A stretch of 24,320 bases of DNA from an uncultured Oscillospiraceae bacterium. GTDB taxonomy: Bacteria; Bacillota; Clostridia; Oscillospirales; Oscillospiraceae. This document shows positions 1 to 6,404 of the stretch, in pieces. Where the stretch lies: NCBI GenBank assembly GCA_934636865.1, contig CAKUBI010000027.1, forward strand, positions 1-24,320. The letters are read 5' to 3'. The position numbers and the translations under genes were made by a program. The notes beneath the pieces were generated by a model. That model saw nothing but the letters and a program-made list of their open reading frames with translations. It had not been told where the DNA came from and made no database searches. The first letter of the stretch is position 1. The number at the start of each line of letters is the position of its first letter.

Positions 1-69
1 AAACCTTGCCAGATAACCGAAAACCCTTGATATACGGGGCTTTTCCGGTTTGTCGTAATTATACCGTAA

Positions 70-597
70 GGGCATACTTTCGCAACGCTGGCGCTGGAAA
101 ACGGCATGGATGTGAAAACGCTCTCCGCCATGCTGGGCCATGTGTCAGCGGCTACCACGCTGGACATCTACACCCACATCACCGACGATATGCGGTTTAC
201 AGCCGCTGCCAACATCGACCGCGGCATCGGCAAGGCAGCGCCGCAGGAGGGCGCTTCAGAGCCGGGACAGGAAACTGCCCCGGACACGGCGGAAAAGCCG
301 AGAATGACCGATTTCAAGCCCTACATGGGCCGCAAGCGCAGGTCAGGCACTGGCTGCGTCAGTCAGATCAACGACCACCTCTTCGAAGGACGATACTCCC
401 CCAAATGGCCCGACGGTAAAAAGCACGCCCGCAATGTTTACGCTCATACCAGAGAGGAGTGTGAGGAGAAGCTGAAAGTGTTAATTGCAGAGATGAAGGC
501 GGAAATTGCGGAAGCAAAGCTGCTGATGGATCTGGGCGGGGGCGATGGGCGGCCGTTGGAGGAGAAGCAGGGCAAGCGGGAAAAGAAGAAAAAGTAA
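70..597 (+). pseudogene. Tyrosine recombinase/integrase, 3' remnant
   Basis: This is the C-terminal part of a phage/ICE-type tyrosine integrase. Read in frame it gives GHTFATLALENGMDVKTLS, then LGHVSAATTLDIYTHI, which are the box II region, the LGH histidine and the nucleophilic tyrosine (in YTH) of the family. A lysine/glutamate-rich tail of the kind seen on Bacillota integrases follows, ending in KREKKKK. It is broken: the frame has a TAA at 67-69, and the arginine-histidine that normally opens box II (LRHTF) reads stop-Gly-His-Thr-Phe, so the second catalytic arginine is missing. Upstream of about position 65 the sequence no longer resembles an integrase in any frame, so the gene was cut or recombined there. 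Translation could only restart inside, at ATG 106. It is a non-functional trace of an integrated element. Confidence 0.75.
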
Positions 598-604
598 CAA
601 AATC

Positions 605-642
605 ACCGGCAAGGGTGCCGAGTAATTGGTACCCTTGCCGGT
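605..642. terminator. Bidirectional hairpin terminator between integrase remnant and AIPR gene
   Basis: Arms at 605-619 and 628-642 (ACCGGCAAGGGTGCC and its near-perfect complement, 14 of 15 paired) enclose an 8-base loop. AGTTTTAT follows on the plus strand; the minus-strand exit reads GATTTTGTTAC. It sits between two convergent genes and can serve both. Confidence 0.75.
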
Positions 643-707
643 AGTTTTATCGATTGAATATTGAGTTGTCTAAGAGGAAACTGCAACATCAACATGTGAC
701 ATCACAA

Positions 708-2549
708 CTACATAATACTTTCAAAAATTCGCTTGATATCTCCACAAATTGATGTCCAATGATCGTCCAGAATCGCATAATAGTTCTTATCTTTTTTTAA
801 AAAATTAGTAGCGGTCAGCGTGGAGTCATAGCGCGATGCCATCGAAAAACTTGTGATGCCCGCATTAATTATGGTTGTAAACAACTGGTCAAGGAGAGCA
901 TCGTACTTATCTTTTTGATTAAACACAGCAGCGGGGATGAAATATGAAACACCGTCGAGATTAGCAAAAATATCATACAATCTGGAATCTGTTGCACTGT
1001 CCGAACGAGCAGCAGTAAAGATTGTATCTAAATGCTGATTCTGAATATTTCCTTGGTGGTATCTGGACGCAAATGCAGCGAAAGCGATGCAAATAGTTCT
1101 TGCGTTGTGGGCGAAAGAAATGCGGTCATTTGCGCCGGGCACAGAAGCATTATCTCTATCAAATTTTTTCTGGTAGATATTGCGGAAATAATAATCAATG
1201 TACAATAGCTCTCTACAGAGTTTTGCAATTTGCTGTTGATTACTATTGAATATCTTTTCGTAGTATTGCGGTAAATATAAAGAAGATGGCTTAGATCGAC
1301 TTGCACATGGAATCTGGAAAATTGCGGCCAAACCCAGTTTTCCAATTTCGACCAGAGAAGAATTGAGAAATGCTTCTTTGTAAGCCCTGGGGATCGTTTC
1401 GCCACGCTTAGTCTGATAGAAAATACCAACATCACGCATGGCTTGAGAAAAACGGATTTGCTCGGGCGAATTTGCTTTCAGATCAACAGGCTTAATGGGT
1501 TTCTGTGTGTTGGTTGCTTTTGCGATAGCAAGGCTAAAAGCGTTCTTTTCGTCCTCTGTATCACCGTCAGTTCTAATTATTTTGCAGGGCAGAAACAGGT
1601 CGTGGTCTTCGTCGATATAGCGGCTCTTATGTAACATATAAGTGGTTTGACCGCCATTGACGATAGAAAAGTCGCGCAATTTTACCTCACGCCCATCAAT
1701 TTCGAAGTCGCCGCAAACAATAGTAATACCATTGTTTTTAAGCCAGAATGATTCTGGTGTGTACCTGATTGTTTCTTCAATACCACGATCGATGTCACGT
1801 CCGGAAATGTGATAGCGCAGATTTTTTGCCAGTAATTGAATGTTGTATTGGGCATAAAGAGCCTTGATGGAAAACGCTGATACATTTACTATGGCGGCAT
1901 CATCGCCATAGAGCAAAAAATTATCAGTAGAATCAATCTTAATTTTACCCTGCTCCACAGTAGGACGCCGGGACTCTGATTCATCGATCTCTTCCTCAAC
2001 ATCTTTGCCAAAGAAGAACGAAACTTCAAAACGACTGGAGTCCGTGAACTGTTCACGGAATTTTTTCTCTATCCGAGATCTGTTAATACCCGCTTGAGGT
2101 GCACTGGTGTAAAATACGAAATGAACTTTTGATTCATCGCCCAACTCGGCGTTCAGTGTGAGAAAGCGACGTTGCACTTTTGCATTGACTTGCTCATAAT
2201 GCCCTTGACTCATATCCTTAAAAAAGGAAGCCATTTTTGTCATTGCATTCATTACATCATCCGCAGAAATACTCGTATAAAATTTTGATTGGGCAATGAC
2301 CATATCAGCTTCCTCGGAATTCGGATCTGTCAGTAGGACATCAACTCCACCATCGTATTGACCATCAACGATCATCTCGTCAAAATCATTTTTATATAAT
2401 ACTAAAGCGGGATTTTTGAATAAATGAGATTTGACACATAAAGCAGAAAAGACATAGTCATCGCTCTTAGTGCGCAAAGAGGGGTATGCGCCTTTCATTG
2501 CGTGGATTTTTGATTGAATCTTCTCGTATGAACTGTTATTCGCTGGCAT
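708..2549 (-). CDS. AIPR-family protein (abortive infection phage resistance), nuclease-like N-terminus
   Basis: The 613-residue protein carries the AIPR signature: NNGITI at residues 272-277 and IVNGGQT at 296-302. AIPR proteins are associated with abortive-infection phage defence; the molecular target here is unknown. Residues about 30-150 look like a restriction-endonuclease fold, with DGGVD at 66-70 and QSK at 87-89. That spacing fits a PD-(D/E)xK site in which Gln replaces Asp/Glu, as in Mrr-like enzymes; this part is inference. The start is supported by GGAGGG five bases before the ATG. The gene is much more AT-rich than all chromosomal neighbours and stands alone between a dead integrase and a tRNA gene, which suggests horizontal acquisition. 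No partner gene (antitoxin, methylase) is visible, so it is probably a single-gene system or the survivor of a larger island. Confidence 0.85.
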   Translation of the reverse strand: MPANNSSYEKIQSKIHAMKGAYPSLRTKSDDYVFSALCVKSHLFKNPALVLYKNDFDEMIVDGQYDGGVDVLLTDPNSEEADMVIAQSKFYTSISADDVMNAMTKMASFFKDMSQGHYEQVNAKVQRRFLTLNAELGDESKVHFVFYTSAPQAGINRSRIEKKFREQFTDSSRFEVSFFFGKDVEEEIDESESRRPTVEQGKIKIDSTDNFLLYGDDAAIVNVSAFSIKALYAQYNIQLLAKNLRYHISGRDIDRGIEETIRYTPESFWLKNNGITIVCGDFEIDGREVKLRDFSIVNGGQTTYMLHKSRYIDEDHDLFLPCKIIRTDGDTEDEKNAFSLAIAKATNTQKPIKPVDLKANSPEQIRFSQAMRDVGIFYQTKRGETIPRAYKEAFLNSSLVEIGKLGLAAIFQIPCASRSKPSSLYLPQYYEKIFNSNQQQIAKLCRELLYIDYYFRNIYQKKFDRDNASVPGANDRISFAHNARTICIAFAAFASRYHQGNIQNQHLDTIFTAARSDSATDSRLYDIFANLDGVSYFIPAAVFNQKDKYDALLDQLFTTIINAGITSFSMASRYDSTLTATNFLKKDKNYYAILDDHWTSICGDIKRIFESIM

Positions 2550-2587
2550 AAAATCCCTCCGTTGCCGTGATCATAATATACATAATA

Positions 2588-2616
2588 ATCGTATCATACA
2601 GTGTCGAAATTTACAA
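2588..2616 (-). promoter_or_regulatory. Predicted promoter of the AIPR gene
   Basis: On the minus strand TTGTAA (2616-2611), a 17-base spacer and TACGAT (2593-2588), with TG one base before the -10 (extended -10). The predicted start is near 2581, giving a leader of about 32 nt. Confidence 0.5.
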
Positions 2617-2625
2617 GATCCGACC

Positions 2626-2649
2626 AAAATAACTCGAAAGAGTTATTTT
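2626..2649. repeat. Perfect 10-bp palindrome with GAAA loop upstream of AIPR promoter
   Basis: AAAATAACTC at 2626-2635, GAAA loop, GAGTTATTTT at 2640-2649. It ends ten bases upstream of the predicted AIPR -35 box. It could be an operator, a weak terminator for transcripts reading rightward, or the remnant of a terminator. Role unknown. Confidence 0.5.
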
Positions 2650-2707
2650 TGACTAATGGCAAAGCTCAACTACCTCGAATTCTGCGCCGCAATAGACAAA
2701 GAATAAG

Positions 2708-2744
2708 AAAAGCCCTCTGAAATCAACGATTTCAGAGGGCTTTT
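2708..2744 (-). terminator. Rho-independent terminator of tRNA-Pro
   Basis: Arms 2708-2723 and 2729-2744 are perfectly complementary (core AGCCCTCTGAAAT), with loop CAACG. Read on the minus strand it directly follows the tRNA CCA end and runs into TTTTCTTATT. Confidence 0.85.
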
Positions 2745-2819
2745 GGTCCGAGTAGTGCGGCTCGAACGCACGGTCTCCTGGTCCCAAACCAGGCGCGATA
2801 CCAACTTCGCTATACCCGG
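2744..2819 (-). tRNA. tRNA-Pro(TGG), CCA encoded
   Basis: Folded by eye on the minus strand: acceptor CCGGGTA pairs with TACTCGG (one G-U), D-stem GCGA/TCGC, anticodon stem CCTGG/CCAGG with loop TTTGGGA (anticodon TGG, proline), T-stem GTGCG/CGCAC with loop TTCGAGC, discriminator A, then genomic CCA at 2746-2744. The body is 73 nt (2747-2819). Its 3' end faces the accessory islet, the usual side for integration into a tRNA gene, but no repeat of the tRNA 3' end was seen at the other side of the islet. Confidence 0.95.
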
Positions 2820-2835
2820 ATATTCAATTTCTGCC

Positions 2836-2864
2836 ATGATACCACGGCGAGCGGAAAAAATAAA
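2836..2864 (-). promoter_or_regulatory. Predicted promoter of tRNA-Pro
   Basis: On the minus strand TTTATT (2864-2859), 17-base spacer, TATCAT (2841-2836) preceded by TGG (extended -10). The tRNA begins 17 bases further on. Confidence 0.6.
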
Positions 2865-3086
2865 GCTTTTTCTGTCTGTGGTCATTCCTGTGGTCAAAGC
2901 CGCTTTTGTGCCGTTTTCGGCAATCGGGGGAAATCCCGCAAATACAGGTGTCGCAAGGCTTTGCGGCGTTTCGCCTTGCTCTATCCCGGATACCGCCACG
3001 GCACTCCCAAAGCAAGCGCACGATCAACGGTCCGACATTTGAACTGCCATTTGATACGGGCCAAGCATCCTCACCGCACCCAAACG
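2865..3086. other. Gene-free stretch with short repeats
   Basis: I see no credible gene here. Open frames exist on both strands but overlap one another, run across the tRNA and have no ribosome binding site or recognisable domain. The stretch holds a direct repeat CTGTGGTC (2876-2883 and 2888-2895) and an inverted repeat GCAAGGC/GCCTTGC (2953-2959 and 2973-2979). It could be a long leader/spacer or the relic of an older element. Confidence 0.5.
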
Positions 3087-3114
3087 GCAGGGCTTCGCTT
3101 TTACGAAGCCCTGC
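3087..3114 (-). terminator. Hairpin, probable terminator of the AKR-thioesterase-DUF3783 operon
   Basis: GCAGGGCTTCG at 3087-3097, loop CTTTTA, CGAAGCCCTGC at 3104-3114: a perfect 11-bp stem 33 bases after the last gene of the operon. The U-tract on the minus strand is short (CCGTTTGG), so termination may be incomplete. Confidence 0.55.
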
Positions 3115-3147
3115 TATTATACCGCCTGCGCGGCGCGGTTGCAAGGA

Positions 3148-3555
3148 TTATTTGCGGTGCGCGGAGCGCTTTGGCGCATCCTTGGCACGCGTGCCCTTCA
3201 TGGCCTCGTGCTCCTGGCGGATCTCACCGTGCAGCTTTTTGACGCTCCACGAGGCGTTCTCCTCCGTCACGACGGCCTTGAGCGCGACGACGGCGCGGCT
3301 GCGCCGCAGCGCGGACAAAAGCGCGTCGAGCTGAGCGCCCGAAAGATCGCACAGCACCAACATCTCGTCCGAAAATCCGCCCTCCTCCGGCGATGCAGCG
3401 GGGGAGAAGCCCTCAAGGCCGCAGAGATACCCGACCGGCTGGCCGAAGTCCGCCGCGTCTACAACGCGGCCGGCGATGCCGAGCTTGAAAAGCGCGAAGC
3501 GGATCTTCTGCAGCTTCTGCGCGTCATGAAAATTGAAAAGCAGGGCCGTTGCCAT
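3148..3555 (-). CDS. DUF3783 domain-containing protein
   Basis: The 135-residue product matches what I know of DUF3783: an N-terminal LLFNF strand, KLQKIRFALFKLGI, then GQPVGYLCGL, a central DEMLVLCDLSG strand, and a closing VVTEENASWSVKKLHGEIRQEHE helix. The family is common in clostridia and has no established function. The C-terminus is basic (KGTRAKDAPKRSAHRK). It is the last gene of a minus-strand operon, 17 bases after the thioesterase gene, with AAGGAG before its ATG. Nothing in the sequence points to an enzyme active site. The assignment is firm at family level; the role is unknown. Confidence 0.8.
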   Translation of the reverse strand: MATALLFNFHDAQKLQKIRFALFKLGIAGRVVDAADFGQPVGYLCGLEGFSPAASPEEGGFSDEMLVLCDLSGAQLDALLSALRRSRAVVALKAVVTEENASWSVKKLHGEIRQEHEAMKGTRAKDAPKRSAHRK

Positions 3556-3572
3556 GAAAAGCTCCTTTCCGT

Positions 3573-4010
3573 TCAGCGCTGCTCGCGCGCTTTTTCCGCC
3601 ATCCGCTCGGGATCGACGCAGAAATACGTGAATTCGCCCGTGGCGAGCAGCCGCCCGTCCTCGCCGAGAATGTCCACATCCACAAGGCAGGTCGCGCGCC
3701 CACGGTGGCGCACCCTTGCGTCCGCGCGCACGACGCCGTGCGTCTGGTTGCGCAGAAAGTGCATCGAGCTCGTCTGCGTGACATAGGAGCGGCCGTCGGA
3801 ATGGGCGGCGTAGCCCGTGGCGTTGTCGGCCATCGTGTAGATGGCGCTGCCGTGCACCACGCCGTAGGGATTTTTGCTCTCGGGGCGGATATTCAGGCGA
3901 AAGATCGCGTGATCCGGTTCGACAAATTCTGATTCAATATGATTATAGACGGCGAAGGCGTTCTTTTCGTCGAGCGCCTCCGCCTGATTGACAACATCCG
4001 TCTGTTCCAT
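3573..4010 (-). CDS. PaaI-family hotdog thioesterase
   Basis: This 145-residue protein has the length and core motif of PaaI/YdiI-type hotdog thioesterases: NPYGVVHGSAIYTMADNATG (residues about 46-66), where the HG(G/S) turn and the following acidic residue lie at the active site, then a strand-rich C-terminal half (SYVTQTSSMHFLRN, GEFTYFCVD). Family members hydrolyse acyl-CoA thioesters, often aromatic or dead-end acyl-CoAs; the substrate here cannot be read. The start has AAGGAG nearby (minus strand, about 4020-4025). It is the middle gene of an operon with an iron-sulfur aldo/keto reductase, which might hint at carbonyl or acyl detoxification. That link is inference. Confidence 0.85.
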   Translation of the reverse strand: MEQTDVVNQAEALDEKNAFAVYNHIESEFVEPDHAIFRLNIRPESKNPYGVVHGSAIYTMADNATGYAAHSDGRSYVTQTSSMHFLRNQTHGVVRADARVRHRGRATCLVDVDILGEDGRLLATGEFTYFCVDPERMAEKAREQR

Positions 4011-4075
4011 GGGGAAATAGCTCCTTTTGATGATTTTGAAGCCATCTTACCACAAAGCGGCGGAAAACGCAACGC

Positions 4076-5197
4076 TCAGCCGATGAGCAGGCGCGTGAAG
4101 CGGTCCATGGCCGACGCGATCTTGATGCCCTGTGGGCAGACCTTTTCGCAGCTGTGGCAGGCAAGGCATGTGCGCGGCTGCTTTTCTGCCGGGAGCGCCG
4201 AGAGTTCGTGCTGGATATCCTCCCCGGCGACCCTGCGGTTGTAGAGCGCGAGCAGGGCGGGGATGTCGAGCTTTTTCGGGCACTTTTCCGTGCAGTAGCG
4301 GCAGGCCGTGCAGGGGACCGCCGTGCGCTGCGTCAGCTCCTGCGCGACGGTAAGCAGCGCTTCAAGCTCGGCAGGGGAGAGGGGCCTTGCTTCGGACATC
4401 GTTTTGATGTTGTCCCGCACCTGCTCAAGGCTCGACATGCCTGAGAGCACCATGCCGACGCCGTCGATGCTCTGCAGAAAGCGGAACGCCCACGCGGGGA
4501 TGCTCTCCTCCGGCCGCAGGGCGCGGAGCCTTGTCTCGAGATCTGCGTCGAGCGAGGCGAGCCGTCCGCCGCGCACCGGCTCCATCACCCAGACGGGGAT
4601 GCCGCGCTCGCGCAGGAGCTTCACCTTGTCCTGCGCGCGCTGGAAGGTCCAGTCCATATAGTTGAGCTGGATCTGGCAGAATTCCGCCTCGGGGAAGGCG
4701 GCCAGAAAGCGCTCGACCGTTTCAAGGCTGCCGTGCGTCGAGAAGCCGAGGTGGCGGATGCGGCCCGCCTTCTTCTGCGCGCGGAAAAAGTCGATGATGC
4801 GGTAGTTCTGGTCGAGATAGCCGTCAATGTTGCCGTCGCTCACGCTGTGGAAAAGGTAAAAGTCGAAGTGATCGACCTGACAGCGCTCGAGCTGAGCGGT
4901 GAAGATCTCCTCGGCCTTGGGAAAATTCTCTGTGAGATAGCCGGGGAACTTGCTGGCAAGATAGTACGCTTCGCGCGGGTATTTACTCAGAATGCGGCCC
5001 ATCACCGGCTCAGACTGGCCGTTGTGATAGGGCCAGGCGGTGTCGTAATAGTTCACGCCGTTTTCCATTGCGCAACGCACGATCTCGCCGGCCTTTTCCT
5101 CGTCGATCCGGCCGTCGTCACCGTCCAGAACGGGGAAACGCATGCACCCGAGCCCCAGCGCGGAAAGCTCGATATCCTGAAACTTCTTGTATAACAT
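4076..5197 (-). CDS. Aldo/keto reductase with C-terminal 2[4Fe-4S] ferredoxin domain
   Basis: Residues 1-280 form an aldo/keto reductase barrel: GLGCMRFP at 15-22, catalytic tetrad candidates D52, Y57, K83 and H117 (in YDTAWPYHNGQSE, ASKFPGY and LFHSV). The C-terminus adds two 4Fe-4S motifs: Cys 296, 299, 302, 306 and Cys 344, 347, 350, 354, each ending in CP. This is the COG1453-type fused oxidoreductase common in anaerobes; it presumably couples a nicotinamide or substrate redox step to ferredoxin-like clusters. I choose the ATG at 5197: GGAGG (5211-5207) is nine bases away, whereas the upstream in-frame ATG at 5203 leaves only three. It leads an operon with the thioesterase and DUF3783 genes. 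Substrate unknown. Confidence 0.9.
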   Translation of the reverse strand: MLYKKFQDIELSALGLGCMRFPVLDGDDGRIDEEKAGEIVRCAMENGVNYYDTAWPYHNGQSEPVMGRILSKYPREAYYLASKFPGYLTENFPKAEEIFTAQLERCQVDHFDFYLFHSVSDGNIDGYLDQNYRIIDFFRAQKKAGRIRHLGFSTHGSLETVERFLAAFPEAEFCQIQLNYMDWTFQRAQDKVKLLRERGIPVWVMEPVRGGRLASLDADLETRLRALRPEESIPAWAFRFLQSIDGVGMVLSGMSSLEQVRDNIKTMSEARPLSPAELEALLTVAQELTQRTAVPCTACRYCTEKCPKKLDIPALLALYNRRVAGEDIQHELSALPAEKQPRTCLACHSCEKVCPQGIKIASAMDRFTRLLIG

Positions 5198-5247
5198 TGT
5201 CATCTTCCTCCGAAAAAATGAAAAAAGTTGTTATGCTTGCCTCTTCC

Positions 5248-5276
5248 ATTTTACACGAAAGGCTGATATACTACAA
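5248..5276 (-). promoter_or_regulatory. Predicted promoter of the AKR operon
   Basis: Minus strand TTGTAG (5276-5271), 17-base spacer, TAAAAT (5253-5248). It overlaps the divergent yvcK promoter, so the two may compete for polymerase. Confidence 0.5.
5264..5272 (+). promoter_or_regulatory. Predicted extended -10 promoter of yvcK
   Basis: TGATATACT: TG plus one base plus TATACT at 5267-5272. No good -35 box is visible at 16-18 bases. The predicted start is near 5279, a leader of about 58 nt containing a small hairpin (CCGGGACCTGTGCCCGG). Confidence 0.45.
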
Positions 5277-5336
5277 GAACCATTTGCAGCCGGGACCTGT
5301 GCCCGGTGAAAATCAGATTTAAAGGGGAAATTCCCT

Positions 5337-6404
5337 GTGATATATGACCTTTTATCCTCCCCGCGCGTCTCGGGCGGGCCGAAGATCGTCGCCGTCGGCG
5401 GCGGAACGGGCCTTTCCACGATGCTGCGCGGACTGAAAAAATATACAGACCGGCTGACAGCGGTCGTCACCGTCGCGGACGACGGCGGCGGCAGCGGCGT
5501 GCTGCGCCGCGATATGGGCATCCTGCCGCCGGGGGACGTGCGGCAGTGCATGCAGGCGCTCGCCAACACCGAGCCTGTGATGGAAAAGCTGCTCGACTAC
5601 CGCTTCCCGGAGGGCCAGCTGCGCGGACAGTCGTTCGGAAATCTTCTGCTCGCCGCGCTCAACGGTATGGCAGGCAGCTTTGAAGAGGCTGTCGCCATGA
5701 TGGGGCAGGTGCTGGCCATTTCTGGCCGGGTGCTGCCGGTGACGAACGCGGACGTGCAGCTCGAGGCTGTGTTTGAAAACGGCGCGCGCGTCGTGGGCGA
5801 GTCGCGCATCTTCAGCGCGAAAAAGCGGCAGGACTGCCGCATCCACCACGTTTCGCTCCTGCCTGAGCACCCCAAGGCCCTGCCCGACGCGCTGCGTGCC
5901 ATTGAGGAAGCAGACCTCATCCTGCTCGGCCCCGGCAGCCTGTATACGAGCGTCATCCCGAACCTTCTGGTGGACGGCGTGGCCGACGCGATCCGCGCCT
6001 CCCGCGCGCAGACATTTTACATCTGCAACATCATGACGCAGGACGGCGAGACCGAGGGCTACACCGCCGCCGACCATATCGAGGCCCTGCTGCGCCATGG
6101 GCACGAGGGGCTCATCGACCTCTGCCTTGCCAACAACGCGCCCATCCCGCCGGAGCTGGCCGCGCGCTACGGCGCGGAGGACGCGGAGCTTCTGCGCGTG
6201 GACAAGGAGCGCATCGCGCGCCTTGGCGTAGCGCTTGCCGAGTATCCGCTGCTGTCGGCCTCGGGCGGCTATGCCCGCCATGACCCCGCGCTGCTTGCCG
6301 CGGCCATTATGGAGCTTTACCGCGGGCGCACCGTGCGCATCTACCGCGGCACCCAGCAGTACATTACCGAGGAACAGGAGACGAACCATCATGCTGAACA
6401 ATAA
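5337..6404 (+). CDS. yvcK: YvcK/CofD-family protein, gluconeogenesis factor-like
   Basis: The 355-residue protein shows the CofD-like nucleotide-binding fold: GGGTGLSTMLRGLK (residues about 22-35), VTVADDGGGSGVLRRDMG, PPGDVRQCMQAL and LLGPGSLYTSVIPNLLV. B. subtilis YvcK binds UDP-sugars and is needed for growth on gluconeogenic carbon and for correct cell-wall synthesis; the same role is inferred here. The GTG start has AGGGGA eight bases upstream and no better ATG is present. In many Bacillota yvcK lies between rapZ and whiA; here both neighbours are absent, and the gene overlaps a D-serine ammonia-lyase gene by 14 bases. Family assignment is secure. Confidence 0.93.
   Translation: MIYDLLSSPRVSGGPKIVAVGGGTGLSTMLRGLKKYTDRLTAVVTVADDGGGSGVLRRDMGILPPGDVRQCMQALANTEPVMEKLLDYRFPEGQLRGQSFGNLLLAALNGMAGSFEEAVAMMGQVLAISGRVLPVTNADVQLEAVFENGARVVGESRIFSAKKRQDCRIHHVSLLPEHPKALPDALRAIEEADLILLGPGSLYTSVIPNLLVDGVADAIRASRAQTFYICNIMTQDGETEGYTAADHIEALLRHGHEGLIDLCLANNAPIPPELAARYGAEDAELLRVDKERIARLGVALAEYPLLSASGGYARHDPALLAAAIMELYRGRTVRIYRGTQQYITEEQETNHHAEQ

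Noticed and set aside
2617..2629. TCCGACCAAAA resembling the tRNA-Pro 3' end, possible attachment site
   Set aside because: It is in inverted orientation relative to the tRNA end and only about ten bases long; integration leaves direct repeats.
2656..2706. 16-codon open frame MAKLNYLEFCAAIDKE on the plus strand
   Set aside because: Plausible-looking peptide, but it has no ribosome binding site and lies between a palindrome and a terminator; I cannot support it as a gene.
2670..3334. Overlapping open frames on both strands across the tRNA and the spacer
   Set aside because: They run through the tRNA-Pro gene, contradict each other and have no ribosome binding site or recognisable motif.
5322..5336. 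GGGAAATTCCC dyad overlapping the yvcK Shine-Dalgarno
   Set aside because: Too short and with no loop to be a convincing RNA switch; probably coincidental with the purine-rich ribosome binding site.
6235..6390. N-terminal extension of D-serine ammonia-lyase inside yvcK
   Set aside because: The extension is yvcK read in another frame (Pro/Arg-rich), and a good ribosome binding site points to ATG 6391.
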